From Cyclobacterium amurskyense (GTDB lineage Bacteria; Bacteroidota; Bacteroidia; Cytophagales; Cyclobacteriaceae), in assembly GCF_001050135.1 (NCBI RefSeq), contig NZ_CP012040.1, positions 1,922,001-1,986,000 of the forward strand: a stretch of 64,000 nt of DNA, in the 5' to 3' direction. The notes beneath the pieces were generated by a model. That model was not told the DNA's origin and made no database searches. It worked only from the letters and a program-made list of their open reading frames with translations. Positions 7,528 to 17,448 of this stretch are shown piece after piece. The position numbers were made by a program, and so were the translations under genes. Each line of letters opens with the position of its first letter. Position 1 is the stretch's first letter.

Positions 7528-10500
7528 ATGAGTGGAGAACAAATAGATATCAAAAAATCTGGAAAAAAGAGAAAACGATTTCTTAAAATTTTTTCAGTTC
7601 TTACCCTGGTAATTGTTTCAATTCAACTAATGCTTTTTTTTGGAGCCGATTGGCTCTTTAGAGAATATATAAAACAACAAGTTGAAAAGGTTTCCAAGGG
7701 CAAATACCTGGTAGAGTTTGAAAGGGTATACCTTTCGCTGTTTCAGCGTGGCCTTTTTGTTGAAAATTTCCAACTTCTTCCAGTCAATCCTGCCATTTTC
7801 GATGCCGAAAAAATCCCTTATTATAAAATCTCAGTTGATCAACTAGATATTTTAGGACTAAATTTCAATCGTGATGAAGGTGTATTATCCGCTCAGGAAC
7901 TAAGATTAACAGCCCCAATAGTACAGTCAAAACAACGTATTGGGCTTGTTGAAAATGAAAAAAACAGCCCTTTAAAACAGCTTGAAATTGAAATAAAAAA
8001 ATCACTGAATGGTTCTTTAAAAGAAATTATAATCGATGATTTTTACATCGATCAAGCCAACCTCTTGATCGAAAATTTTATCAGTCAAAAATCCATTTCG
8101 GCTGCCAACACCAATTTGTATCTCAAAAACATTCACTTAAAAGGAGATGATAAAGCAGACATCCCTTTTGGAATTGAAGGTTTTCGTCTGGACTTTGATG
8201 ATTTTGAGGTTTTACTAGCAGATAGTATTCACAAAGTCACCGCCAAAACCGTGGCTGTTTCCTCTTTGGAAAAACAAATTCTAGCCAATAAGGTAAAAGT
8301 CTCTCCAAACCTGAAAAAAACTGGCGATGTATATTATGAAATTCTCCTTGAAAAGCTTGCCCTTGCTGACGCAGACATCATGGAAATGTTTCAGACATCG
8401 AAAGTAGCTATAGGTGATTTAGCCCTTGATGCCCCTCACTTCACCCTTTACACGGATAGAAATGCCATGGACGAGGAAGTTAGAGACACTGACTTGTATG
8501 GCTTGGTTAAGGATTTACTGGAATCAATTACCATCAAATCCCTTACCATAGGAAATGGACAGTTTTTACAGAGGGGAGTTTTAAACCCAAATAAAAACAG
8601 GATAGAAGCTGATGACATCCAATTCTCTATGGAAGATGTTTATCTTGGGCCAGACGAGGAGTTGAAAAAAGACAATTTTTTATATGCCAAAAATGCCACT
8701 TTAAAAATTGACAGAGCAAGAATTGCTTTGGCAGATGAAATACATTGGGTATCAGGACACAAAATATACCTTTCTACCTTTGATGATAGGGTAAAAATCA
8801 ATGAAATAGAACTCAAACCTGAGGTAAATGAAGACAGTCTTTCAAATGCCTCATTGTTTGAAATAAAAGTACCCTTATTGGAATTCGCAAATGCCAATTT
8901 GAGAAAAGTATACAATGAAAACATCATTGATATTGGTGAATTATTGATCAATTCTCCCGATGTAGTGATCAAGGATATTTTGGGGAACTCTTCTGAAACA
9001 GACAAACCAACACAAATGACCGATTTGCAGGAGCTTACCAAAGGTTTCTTCAAAGCCGTATATGTACAAAAACTTGAAGTAGAGAGTGGAAGCCTGGTTT
9101 TAGACAATCACCTTAGGATCAGACAAGACAGCTTAGCATTTGGTAAGATAAATTTTCTTTTAGAAAATTTTCAGTTGGACGATAAGCACATGTCAGACAC
9201 CTCAGCGAGAATTTTTCTTGCGGACAACCTTAGGCTTGAAATCGACGATTATGCACTTAAGTTATCGGATAACTTACACCTGTTTGTTGCCGATAAAATC
9301 CTTATTGATACCAAAAAGAATTTATTGCATGTAGATGGGTTTAAATTAAAACCATTCTCTCCAGAGGCAGTACTTCCTTTATTGGATAAATATGGCAGGA
9401 CCACCGTTTTGGATATTGAAATCCCCGAATTTTCTGCCACAGGAGTAGACATTAATCAAGCCTATTTCCAGGAAAAACTATATATCAATCACATTGACAT
9501 ACCAAGTCCAATAATTCATTGGACCAAATACATTACAAAGGACAAACGAAAACAAGAAAAATTAGAGCGAGGGGACATACTCGAACTAGTAACCAATTAT
9601 TTCAAAGTAATCAGTGTAGATTCTCTAAGCACTGACAATGGTACTTTCAACTATGAAAATTTCGCCAACGAGCGCTTTAGGTCCTTTGCCGAAAATGACA
9701 TTTCCATTAAAATCAGGAACTTTTACCTGGATGAAAATATAGACCCCTCAGCCAACCGCACTTTTTTTTCAGACGAAGTGGATGTTAACCTAAACAATTA
9801 CCTGTTCAATATAGCCAATGGCAAATACAGTATAGTTGCAGGAAGAATAGGTTTCAATTCTGCTAAAGAAGAAATCAACACCTTCAATGTAAAACTAATG
9901 CCGAATAAGGACTTGAAAGCAAAGGTCAGTATTGAGGCCAGTTTTCCCGACCTGAGTTTTAGTGGTGTTGATCTTGAGGCTTTTCTATTTGACAATACCC
10001 TTGCACTTACGAAGCTAAGGTTTTCCGATGCTGAGGTCAATTTATCAATAAACCGAAATTTCAGTAAGGGTAAAGTGGAACCTGGTTCTGTCAAAAAGAA
10101 AAGCAGAAACCTGCCAAAAACAATTGATGTAATAAAGATTGACTCCATATTGGCTACCAATGGCTCTTTCAACGTGGCCAACTACCAGGAAGGAAATGAT
10201 CTCGAACTTATTAATACTGGAATAAACATTGCAATAGCTGATTTCCTTCTAGATTCCACTATGTTATCTCAAGGAGACATAGCGAGTTTTTTCTCTACCA
10301 TGGCCTTGGAGGTAGATGATTTTTCACTGGCTTTAAAAGACAGTATTCATACCGTTACCTTTTCTAAAATTGAGCTGGACTCAAGAGAAGAGGAAATATT
10401 AATTGAGAATGTCAACGTGGTACCTAAGGATTTACCTGAAAACCTGAAAGGCCCTATAATTAACGCCCATATTCCCAAGATCACGATTAACACCCGTTCC

Positions 10501-11853
10501 CTTACTAGTTTTCAAAAGACCGGAATTTTAGATGTTTCTCTGTTACAGCTCACAGATCCTGAAGTCAGCCTGTACCTCAACAAGGAGGAGCCTGCCATAA
10601 TACTGCCTCCTAAAGAAGAAAAAGAAATAACCAGAAAAATACTGGAAAGTATATTGATCCGAAACTTTAAACTCAAAGGAGGAAGTTTTGCATTAAAAGA
10701 CAAGGCTGACACCACAAAGCAAAGGGCGTTCAACAATCTCCGTCTAATACTAAGTGAGCTCAATTTTGACTTTACTCAAAAACAGACTTTTAGTTCTGAC
10801 TTCTTCTTTAATGAAGATTTTCGATTTGAATTTAAAGATTATGTTTTAAATCTGCCGGACAGCCTAAACCAGGTAAGAATTGGTAAATTAATGGTGTCCA
10901 CTGACAAACTCGTGTTAGACAATGTCCACTTTTTACCTAGAGTAGGGAGGTTTTCCTATGCCAGGATAAAAGGAAAACAAACGGATGCCATGGAGTTGCA
11001 CGTTCCCAGAATAGTTATTGAAGGGCTTGACCTGAAAAAATTCATCGCTGAAGAAAAGCTAGAGGCTGTCACAATGAGGCTTGAAAGGCCAAAATTGGAG
11101 GTCTTTAGAGACAAACGGATTGAAGAAGACACCACGGTAATCAAAATGATGCCTCAACAACTCATGGAGTTGTCTTCACAGGTGATCGAGATGGACACCC
11201 TGATTATTGAAGACGGCTTGTTGAGGTACAGGGAATTTCCTATAAAAGGTATGGTGCCGGGTAGAATCACTTTTGATCAGTTCAATGCGAAAATGTACCC
11301 ATTTAGGTTAGGGGAATTTGGGGAAAATAGGGGTAACCCTAAAGTTGAAGCCACTTTTAGGTTAAACCAATCAGCAGCCCTGAAGGCTTCATTAACCATG
11401 AGCTTTATAGACCCTTACCCAATAGCCGTGGACGCAAGTGTTGGACCTTTCGAACTTTCTGCCATTAACTCAATTTTGGCAACAAATGCATTTGTGACCG
11501 TAAAAAGAGGGTCGATTAAAGAAGGGAATTGGCACTTCGTTGCGGATAAGAACCACGCCATTGGTGAGATGGTATTAAAATACAACAACTTAAAAGTTCA
11601 ACTTCTTGACGAAAGGACCTTACAGGGAGCGAGAGGAAGAAAAGGAATTTTAACCTTTGTGATAAATGCCTTGGCATTACGTAAAAACAATCCCCGCCCA
11701 CTTTTCAATAGACTAGTACCTTCTACTATTTATGTAGAAAGAGTACCCCATAAGTTTGTCTTCAACTATATGTGGAAGGCTACCTTCTCAGGTTTAATGG
11801 GTAGTTCAGGCCTAATGCAACCCAAAATCCCCAAAAAAGAGGAGGAAGAATAG
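7528..11853 (+). CDS. Giant AsmA-like repeat protein with N-terminal membrane anchor
   Basis: A 1441-residue protein with a basic N-terminus, one transmembrane helix (about residues 19-42) and a long β-rich periplasmic part. After the helix the sequence resembles the start of AsmA/YhdP-like proteins. A motif of the type D-x-L-x-I-x-x-G-x-F recurs at about residues 164, 331, 508, 691, 865, 1037 and 1214. A second motif, (D)DY-x-L-x-L-x-D-S-x-H, recurs at about 223, 397, 572, 755, 929 and 1103. Both give a period near 175 residues, so the body is built of about seven repeats. Known AsmA-like relatives span the periplasm and shape or move lipids; such a role here is inference. The C-terminus ends in a charged KKEEEE tail. 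It stands alone after the tRNA-like gene. Confidence 0.75.
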   Translation: MSGEQIDIKKSGKKRKRFLKIFSVLTLVIVSIQLMLFFGADWLFREYIKQQVEKVSKGKYLVEFERVYLSLFQRGLFVENFQLLPVNPAIFDAEKIPYYKISVDQLDILGLNFNRDEGVLSAQELRLTAPIVQSKQRIGLVENEKNSPLKQLEIEIKKSLNGSLKEIIIDDFYIDQANLLIENFISQKSISAANTNLYLKNIHLKGDDKADIPFGIEGFRLDFDDFEVLLADSIHKVTAKTVAVSSLEKQILANKVKVSPNLKKTGDVYYEILLEKLALADADIMEMFQTSKVAIGDLALDAPHFTLYTDRNAMDEEVRDTDLYGLVKDLLESITIKSLTIGNGQFLQRGVLNPNKNRIEADDIQFSMEDVYLGPDEELKKDNFLYAKNATLKIDRARIALADEIHWVSGHKIYLSTFDDRVKINEIELKPEVNEDSLSNASLFEIKVPLLEFANANLRKVYNENIIDIGELLINSPDVVIKDILGNSSETDKPTQMTDLQELTKGFFKAVYVQKLEVESGSLVLDNHLRIRQDSLAFGKINFLLENFQLDDKHMSDTSARIFLADNLRLEIDDYALKLSDNLHLFVADKILIDTKKNLLHVDGFKLKPFSPEAVLPLLDKYGRTTVLDIEIPEFSATGVDINQAYFQEKLYINHIDIPSPIIHWTKYITKDKRKQEKLERGDILELVTNYFKVISVDSLSTDNGTFNYENFANERFRSFAENDISIKIRNFYLDENIDPSANRTFFSDEVDVNLNNYLFNIANGKYSIVAGRIGFNSAKEEINTFNVKLMPNKDLKAKVSIEASFPDLSFSGVDLEAFLFDNTLALTKLRFSDAEVNLSINRNFSKGKVEPGSVKKKSRNLPKTIDVIKIDSILATNGSFNVANYQEGNDLELINTGINIAIADFLLDSTMLSQGDIASFFSTMALEVDDFSLALKDSIHTVTFSKIELDSREEEILIENVNVVPKDLPENLKGPIINAHIPKITINTRSLTSFQKTGILDVSLLQLTDPEVSLYLNKEEPAIILPPKEEKEITRKILESILIRNFKLKGGSFALKDKADTTKQRAFNNLRLILSELNFDFTQKQTFSSDFFFNEDFRFEFKDYVLNLPDSLNQVRIGKLMVSTDKLVLDNVHFLPRVGRFSYARIKGKQTDAMELHVPRIVIEGLDLKKFIAEEKLEAVTMRLERPKLEVFRDKRIEEDTTVIKMMPQQLMELSSQVIEMDTLIIEDGLLRYREFPIKGMVPGRITFDQFNAKMYPFRLGEFGENRGNPKVEATFRLNQSAALKASLTMSFIDPYPIAVDASVGPFELSAINSILATNAFVTVKRGSIKEGNWHFVADKNHAIGEMVLKYNNLKVQLLDERTLQGARGRKGILTFVINALALRKNNPRPLFNRLVPSTIYVERVPHKFVFNYMWKATFSGLMGSSGLMQPKIPKKEEEE

Positions 11854-12016
11854 AAGAAAAATTTTGCCTCATGCAAAATCAACGAAAAACTAAAAGGACT
11901 GAGGCCCATTAGAATTATAAGGCAATCCCTCGTACAAAACTATCTTCCAGAAAAAACCAAAAGAGCCCCGATACTGACCGAGGCTCCTTTGTAATCATTG
12001 TATACTAATTCTTTTA

Positions 12017-12589
12017 TCAAAAAGAATAGGCCAGTCCTGCCCGTAACCAATAGCTTGTATATTGACTTCTGAACCTTATTCCATAGGCAACCGCCGGAAT
12101 AAACTGGAAATTATCAGTCAAGAAAACCCTGGCTTTAAGCTGCAGCCTTGGTGCATGCGTCACTTTATTATAAGTTGCTCTATAAGTCACACCTTGGCTG
12201 GTTAATTCACTTAAAAGTTCGTGGGTCGTATGTCGCAAATAGGCCAATTCACCTGATAGGATAACTCTCTCAGACTGATGGAAGTCATAGCCCAAGCCCA
12301 AAGAAAAGGTAGACATATTAAAGTAATCCATTTCTTCGGGGTCCAAAAAAAAGACATTACCTTTTCCTTCGAAATTAAATTTTCCAAAGGATATATCTCC
12401 ATAAAATCGATCATTGATGTACCGGGAATAACCAATTTCATAGCCCTTTGCAGACAAGTTCCCACCTGTAAACTTATCAGCTTCAATAAAAGAATAACCA
12501 AAATAAATGGTGTTTTTGGTATTTGTCTGAGCTTGGCTGGTATGTGCAAACAAAAAGACGGTTAATGCTAATAACAATAGATGTTTCAT
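12017..12589 (-). CDS. Small outer-membrane β-barrel protein
   Basis: 190 residues with a signal peptide (MKHLLLLALTVFLFAHTSQAQ, cleavage after AQA/Q region). Alternating aromatic-rich strands follow (YFGYSF, GYEIGYSRYI, FYGDISFGKFNF, FSLGLGYDFH), and the protein ends in LRAGLAYSF with a terminal Phe, typical of outer-membrane barrels. The predicted size would suit an 8-stranded barrel. No specific family is recognised. It is convergent with the giant AsmA-like gene. The 160 nt between them hold a short GC-rich inverted repeat (GAGCC/GGCTC near 11964-11986) that may terminate transcription. Confidence 0.75.
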   Translation of the reverse strand: MKHLLLLALTVFLFAHTSQAQTNTKNTIYFGYSFIEADKFTGGNLSAKGYEIGYSRYINDRFYGDISFGKFNFEGKGNVFFLDPEEMDYFNMSTFSLGLGYDFHQSERVILSGELAYLRHTTHELLSELTSQGVTYRATYNKVTHAPRLQLKARVFLTDNFQFIPAVAYGIRFRSQYTSYWLRAGLAYSF

Positions 12590-12947
12590 TATGTAATTAA
12601 TTTTCTTCTAGTGAAAAATGGCTCTTATACTGTTAAACCTCCTGATAATAATCACAAATAAACTAATAATTTAGCCCAAAAAAAATGTTTATGACTTTCA
12701 GACAAAAAATACAGAGGAATGAGGTTTTGCAGACTACTAGTAGACAACTATTGAAAAAAAAATAAGAGAGCTTAAAGAAGCTACATCATATAATAACCTC
12801 TCCCAAAATATACTGTAAAAAGAATTTTATTATATATAATAGCAATAAAGGTATTAAAAGGGTAGTAACAAATCGGCATTGTACAGTCCACGCAAAATCA
12901 AATAATCTTTACTCTTTTAAAAGATAGGTGGCCTCAAAAAATTATTT
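12590..12947. other. Gene-free AT-rich stretch
   Basis: About 390 nt between the divergent outer-membrane gene and pheS. I see no credible ORF, repeat or RNA gene in it, only the pheS promoter box at its right end. Confidence 0.6.
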
Positions 12948-12955
12948 TAGATTTG
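12948..12955 (+). promoter_or_regulatory. Candidate -7 promoter box of pheS
   Basis: TAGATTTG fits TAnnTTTG and lies 26 nt before the pheS ATG. No clear -33 box was found. Confidence 0.4.
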
Positions 12956-12980
12956 TGTTCTTACAAAGATCGATCCCCAC

Positions 12981-14009
12981 ATGCAAAGTGAAAAAATAAA
13001 CCAGATTAAAGCTGAATTAGCAGCAGCAAAAGCCGAATCTGCAGAAGAATTAGAAGCTTTCAGAATGAGGTTTATAAGTAAAAAGAGCGTTATAGGTGCC
13101 CTTTTTGCTGAAATGAGAAACATTCCAAATGAACAGAAAAAAGCATTTGGACAGGAAGTCAATGAAGTAAAACAACTTGCTGAAGAAAAATTTAAAGCAC
13201 TGATAGCTCAATCTGAAAGCGGCAGCCAAAAAAGAGCAAGTCTTGATCAAGACCTTACATTACCTCCTACTGTTTGGCCTGTTGGTGGAATCCACCCGCT
13301 CACAGCTGTGCGACAACGCATAGTCACCATCTTTGAGCGAATTGGCTTCAACCTTTCTGAAGGACCTGAAATTGAGGACGATTGGCACAACTTTACAGCA
13401 TTGAATTTCCCTGAAAATCATCCAGCACGTGAAATGCAGGATACCTTTTTCATAGAGAAAAACCCTGATATTGCTTTAAGGACACATACCTCCTCTGTGC
13501 AGGTACGCGTAATGGAAAATGAAGCACCTCCAATTCGTACACTTTCTCCAGGAAGGGTATTTAGAAACGAAGCTATATCCGCCAGGGCCCATTGTATTTT
13601 TCATCAAGTAGAAGGTCTCTATGTAGATGAAAATGTTAGCTTTGCCGATTTGAAGCAGACACTTTTCCACTTTGCAAAAGAGATGTTTGGAAAAAACACA
13701 CAAGTACGTTTCAGACCTTCCTTCTTTCCTTTCACCGAACCAAGTGCAGAAATTGACATCTCCTGTCAACTTTGCAATGGAAAAGGTTGCAATATTTGCA
13801 AAGGCAGTGGTTGGGTAGAAATTGGAGGTTCGGGTATGGTGGACCCCAATGTGCTTAAAAATTGTGGAATTGACCCTGAAAAATACACCGGATTTGCTTT
13901 TGGTATGGGCATAGAAAGAATTGCCATGCTTAAATATCAAATCAATGACCTAAGGTTATTTACAGAAAATGACATCCGCTTTCTCAGTCAATTTAGAGGC
14001 TTACTATAA
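12981..14009 (+). CDS. pheS: Phenylalanine--tRNA ligase alpha subunit
   Basis: Class II aminoacyl-tRNA synthetase catalytic subunit charging tRNA-Phe, working as α2β2 with PheT. 342 residues: an N-terminal coiled-coil tRNA-binding arm (about 1-90), motif 1/2 region with GPEIEDDWHNF and the R-T-H-T-S-S-V-Q active-site segment, and motif 3 G-M-G-I-E-R-I-A-M-L near residue 310. An insert CQLCNGKGCNICKG near residue 262 carries two CxxC pairs and looks like a zinc knuckle, as in several other bacterial PheS. pheT is not adjacent, unlike in many bacteria. A 14-bp inverted repeat follows the gene. Confidence 0.95.
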   Translation: MQSEKINQIKAELAAAKAESAEELEAFRMRFISKKSVIGALFAEMRNIPNEQKKAFGQEVNEVKQLAEEKFKALIAQSESGSQKRASLDQDLTLPPTVWPVGGIHPLTAVRQRIVTIFERIGFNLSEGPEIEDDWHNFTALNFPENHPAREMQDTFFIEKNPDIALRTHTSSVQVRVMENEAPPIRTLSPGRVFRNEAISARAHCIFHQVEGLYVDENVSFADLKQTLFHFAKEMFGKNTQVRFRPSFFPFTEPSAEIDISCQLCNGKGCNICKGSGWVEIGGSGMVDPNVLKNCGIDPEKYTGFAFGMGIERIAMLKYQINDLRLFTENDIRFLSQFRGLL

Positions 14010-14024
14010 ATTATACTTGAAACA

Positions 14025-14067
14025 TTGATCAGTACCTGCTAAAAATGAATTACCAGGTACTGATCAA
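14025..14067. terminator. Perfect 14-bp inverted repeat after pheS
   Basis: TTGATCAGTACCTG (14025-14038) pairs perfectly with CAGGTACTGATCAA (14054-14067) across a 15-nt loop. There is no T-run, so it may be an intrinsic hairpin of another kind or a weak terminator. Confidence 0.55.
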
Positions 14068-14120
14068 CTAATAAAATACGCTCTATTTGCAAAGCACCCA
14101 AAAATTAATAACTTTGATTG

Positions 14121-14960
14121 ATGCACAAAAAACTATCATTAATTTCCTTAAAACGGAAATTGCAGGGAAATTGGAAAGCATTTCGCTTCAATTTAAGTGC
14201 GTCTAACAATCCTGCTTTTATTGGGTTTTACAAGCATCTATACAAGCCTAAAGAAGGAAGCCTAAGTGAATTTTTAAGCCTTTATTCAGGTACAAAAAAA
14301 GATGGTTTCACTGTAATACAGATAGGTGCCAATGATGGCATAACCCATGATCCTATACATAAATTTATAAAAAGAGACAATTGGTCAGGGGTATTGCTCG
14401 AACCTCTACCAGGTGTTTACCATCAATTCCTTAAGAAAATTTACGCCAAAAATAAGGGCATAAAGACAATCTGCGCAGCCATCGGAGAAGAAGATGGTAT
14501 TCAGGAAATCTATAAAATTGGTTTTTCTAACATGCGCTGGGCTACCGGCCTTACTTCATTTTCCAAAGACAAAGTGCTAAAAGCCTTTGAAGATGGAATA
14601 GTGGCCTCCAATTGCAGGAAATTTGGTATTGAAATCCCAAAAGATAAAAGCAAATGGGTGGCACATGAAAATGTGCAGGTCATTTCACCGAAAAGTCTTA
14701 TAAATAAGTACAAGCTAAAACAAATAGACCTATTGCAAATCGATGCGGAAGGTTATGACTTGGAGGTTATTCGCATTTTTGACATCGCACAAACTAAACC
14801 TAAAGCGATTATCTTTGAAAATGTGGGATTAAACGAAAAGGACTACGAGGCCTGCTTACAGCTATTAAAAGAGAACCAATATTCCACTCGGAAATTTGGT
14901 CCCAATACCTTGGCACTGAAATCACCAATTGATAGTACCTTCCAAAAATTCTTTAACTGA
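14121..14960 (+). CDS. FkbM family methyltransferase
   Basis: A SAM-dependent methyltransferase of about 279 residues, of the type that O-methylates sugars or polyketides. The SAM-binding start V-I-Q-I-G-A-N-D-G lies near residue 60, and the characteristic L-L-Q-I-D-A-E-G-Y-D segment near residue 205. The ATG at 14121 is used instead of the TTG three bases earlier. The stop codon overlaps the ATG of the next gene by one base (TGATG). Coupled translation with a glycosyltransferase suggests a role in polysaccharide or glycan synthesis. Confidence 0.85.
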   Translation: MHKKLSLISLKRKLQGNWKAFRFNLSASNNPAFIGFYKHLYKPKEGSLSEFLSLYSGTKKDGFTVIQIGANDGITHDPIHKFIKRDNWSGVLLEPLPGVYHQFLKKIYAKNKGIKTICAAIGEEDGIQEIYKIGFSNMRWATGLTSFSKDKVLKAFEDGIVASNCRKFGIEIPKDKSKWVAHENVQVISPKSLINKYKLKQIDLLQIDAEGYDLEVIRIFDIAQTKPKAIIFENVGLNEKDYEACLQLLKENQYSTRKFGPNTLALKSPIDSTFQKFFN

Positions 14961-15739
14961 TGAAAAAGGCATTGGTATCCATTGTCATCCCTTGTTACAA
15001 TCAGGGAGCTTATCTTGAAGAAACCGTACAATCCGTATTGTCCTCCACCTATAGACCAATACAGATAATAATTGTTAATGATGGATCCAGTGATAACTCT
15101 TTGCAAATTGCCCAAAAGCTAAGCGAAAAACACAAAGAAATATCTGTATTGGACCAGCCCAACTCAGGAGTGGCCAAAGCCCGAAACACAGGGATCAAGG
15201 CTGCTTTAGGCAATTACATTTTACCCTTGGATGGTGATGACCTTATCTCTCCAGAATACTTGGAAAAAGCTGTGGAAACATTGGAACAGCAAGCAGAGGT
15301 AAAAGTAGTCTATTGCCAAGCTGTAAAATTCAACTCAACCTTACAAAAGCCATGGAAACTAAAGTCATTTAGCCGCAACAAACTAGCTAGAGACAACATG
15401 ATTTTTGTGGCCGCACTTTTTAGAAAATCAGATTTTTTAGCCATTGGAGGATTTTCTGAAGACATGACCATGGGGCGTGAGGATTGGGAATTTTGGATCA
15501 AAATGTTAAAAGATGGAGGCGAAGTCATTCAACTTCCATTTATTGGTTTCTATTATAGGCTAACCCCACAGAGCAAAAGAAAGAAAACAGGCACCAACCA
15601 AAAGAAGAGAGAACGAATAGCATATTTAAATGCCCATCACCTGCCTTTCTTTGAACGCGAATTAAATGGTCCGCTTAGGTTTCAACGTACTTGGTCTAAA
15701 CCTTACAATACCTTATTAAAGTGGCTTGGTAAGCTTTAG
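14960..15739 (+). CDS. Family 2 glycosyltransferase
   Basis: 259 residues with a GT-A fold. The N-terminal strand and loop VSIVIPCYNQGAYLEETV lead to the nucleotide-binding D-G-S-S-D-N-S, then P-L-D-G-D-D, the DxD metal motif near residue 93, and a GREDWEFW acceptor-site segment near residue 172. It transfers a sugar from a nucleotide sugar; donor and acceptor are unknown. No membrane segment is seen, so it is cytoplasmic or peripheral. It is translationally coupled to the FkbM gene. Confidence 0.9.
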   Translation: MKKALVSIVIPCYNQGAYLEETVQSVLSSTYRPIQIIIVNDGSSDNSLQIAQKLSEKHKEISVLDQPNSGVAKARNTGIKAALGNYILPLDGDDLISPEYLEKAVETLEQQAEVKVVYCQAVKFNSTLQKPWKLKSFSRNKLARDNMIFVAALFRKSDFLAIGGFSEDMTMGREDWEFWIKMLKDGGEVIQLPFIGFYYRLTPQSKRKKTGTNQKKRERIAYLNAHHLPFFERELNGPLRFQRTWSKPYNTLLKWLGKL

Positions 15740-15948
15740 CGAAGGAAATACATTACTAAAAAGGCTTTCCTAGGCCCATCCATACCTAGACCAAACCAGG
15801 GCACACAAAACGGAACAAATGATTCTTTTGACAAATCACTAAAAAACGAATCAATAAATCAGAAAAACACAAGGCCATAATTTTGACATCGTATCTTTTG
15901 GTTTCAAGGGAAATAATCTTATATTCATCCTCGTAATAATTCCCTAAT

Positions 15949-16323
15949 ATGAAAGAAAAAATCAATTTTAGTCTGCACAGTTTAAGCCTCGTTATAGTTA
16001 TTGGTCTTCTCGCTTGGTATTTCATTAGCACTGGAGTTACTGCCTCTACCGCATTCACCTACATGATCTTTGTCTTGATCGTCGTTGAAATCAGCAGCCT
16101 GGTATTAATTAGCGGCATTTATCCTGAAAGCCACACCTCCTTTAAAATTGGTATTATCGCTTCTCTATTTATACTCTTGGGTATCAAAATTATGATACCT
16201 TCGTTTTTTGTACCGATATCTGTAGCCTTAATTTCCGTTAACTTTATTTATAATTTTTACTCCAACAACAAAAGAAGGAAAGGTGCATTTAGAAGGAGAA
16301 AAAACAAAACTGCTCGATTTTAA
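15949..16323 (+). CDS. Small four-helix membrane protein, unknown
   Basis: 124 residues with four predicted membrane helices (about 10-28, 34-55, 64-81, 84-104) and a very basic C-terminal tail (KRRKGAFRRRKNKTARF), which by the positive-inside rule should be cytoplasmic. No family is recognised. The ATG at 15949 is preceded by TCCCTAAT. It stands alone between the glycosyltransferase and the next secreted protein. Confidence 0.55.
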   Translation: MKEKINFSLHSLSLVIVIGLLAWYFISTGVTASTAFTYMIFVLIVVEISSLVLISGIYPESHTSFKIGIIASLFILLGIKIMIPSFFVPISVALISVNFIYNFYSNNKRRKGAFRRRKNKTARF

Positions 16324-16744
16324 CCTTTATATTTATCTTCTCTGCATTGCTATAAGTGGGAATACAAAGAAAATCAGGTGTAAGCAAAGCTAAATCTTCA
16401 CTAGAAAATGACCGCTTTCTAGACATCAACTGTCCACTACCGAACATCAAACAAGATTCATTGATCAGGTTTACAGCTACTTATATATTTTTTTTTAAAA
16501 AATAAGGCTGAATATTTTTCTCAAATTCTTCCTCAATTTTTTAAAAATTCCGACCGATACAATAGCAAATCACTGTACGCTTGTCCGAATTTGAAACACT
16601 TTTACTTTAGAAAGGGCTATAAAAAGTGTTGCATCCTCAGGTAAAAAAATTTATCCCTCTTTCCTATTGCCCTACAAATAATGAATTGGTACGCGCTTGG
16701 TATTAAATGTTGAAAAAGAAATCAACTTTAAACTGTACCAAGTC
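16324..16744. other. Gene-free stretch of about 420 nt
   Basis: AT-rich, with a long T-run near 16488-16500. I see no ORF, tRNA or member of the dispersed repeat. It probably carries the promoter of the following gene. Confidence 0.55.
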
Positions 16745-17311
16745 ATGAAAACAATAACAACATTAATGCTCGTATTCGGTTTATCATTTTCAAGCTTTGC
16801 AATTGATAAAGGTTTAATGGAGGTTTCCTCTGTTGAAATCCAAGAACAAAGGTTTACTATTAATTTAGCCGAGGCCATAGGCCAAGTAAGGATTAGCATT
16901 TATGATCCGAATGGAAACATCATTAACAGAACCTTTTTTAAAGTAAGTGGCCCACAACGTATCCCTTTTAATTTAAGCCAAGTACCTGAAGGCCATTACA
17001 AAGTAATGCTAGAAACCAAGGATGAATCACGAAACTTCGATATTGCAAGTTATCGAAAAGTAGAAAAGAAAGTAATGGCCTATGCAAAAGCAATTGATGA
17101 AAACTCCTTTAACCTAAGAGTTCTAGGTATAACAGAACCCAACACTAAAGTGACCATTTACAGCGACAACCATAAGGTTCTCTTAAAGGATGAGATTACA
17201 GAAATGGGAGGTTTTTCAAAAAACTACCACCTTAAGTACTTAAAATTAAGTAAAATTTATCTTAAGGTGGAGAACGCAGAAGGAAAATCCAAGTTCTTGT
17301 ATTTCAATTGA
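16745..17311 (+). CDS. Secreted protein with immunoglobulin-like fold, unknown
   Basis: 188 residues from ATG 16745 (MKTITTLMLVFGLSFSSFA signal peptide). The upstream in-frame ATG at 16697 would put the signal sequence 16 residues in, so it is rejected. The mature part has β-strand patterns resembling Bacteroidota secreted Ig-like domains: IRISIYDPNGNIINRTFF and G-H-Y-K-V-M-L-E-T. No enzyme motif is visible. A nested hairpin lies within the last 90 nt of the coding sequence (17227-17270), and more hairpins follow the stop. Confidence 0.6.
   Translation: MKTITTLMLVFGLSFSSFAIDKGLMEVSSVEIQEQRFTINLAEAIGQVRISIYDPNGNIINRTFFKVSGPQRIPFNLSQVPEGHYKVMLETKDESRNFDIASYRKVEKKVMAYAKAIDENSFNLRVLGITEPNTKVTIYSDNHKVLLKDEITEMGGFSKNYHLKYLKLSKIYLKVENAEGKSKFLYFN
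17227..17270. repeat. Nested perfect inverted repeats inside a coding 3' end
   Basis: CCACCTTAAG (17227-17236) pairs perfectly with CTTAAGGTGG (17261-17270). Between them TACTTAA/TTAAGTA forms a second perfect palindrome. Both lie in frame within the last 30 codons of the secreted-protein gene. Confidence 0.6.
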
Positions 17312-17365
17312 TAAGAGCCTTAAAGCTAGAAGGGTTTATCCTTGAACACACAGAAAAGTCCTCAA

Positions 17366-17418
17366 ACAGCCTAATTTACAACCGTTTGCAGAAACCCTTT
17401 AATAAAGTCAAAGGCTGT
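17366..17418. repeat. Inverted repeat in convergent intergenic region
   Basis: ACAGCCT (17366-17372) and AGGCTGT (17412-17418) are complementary. They are followed at 17432-17446 by a second small hairpin, TCTCGG/CCGAGA with a 3-nt loop. Confidence 0.45.
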
Positions 17419-17448
17419 AATTTACGTCCCGTCTCGGAATCCGAGATA

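Noticed and set aside
8640..9107. 155-residue minus-strand ORF inside the giant AsmA-like gene
   Set aside because: A shadow of the repeat protein in another frame, rich in Ser/Leu as expected from antisense reading of a coding region; other such ORFs in the gene were also left out.
13476..13940. 154-residue minus-strand ORF over pheS
   Set aside because: Antisense shadow; pheS is well conserved on the plus strand.
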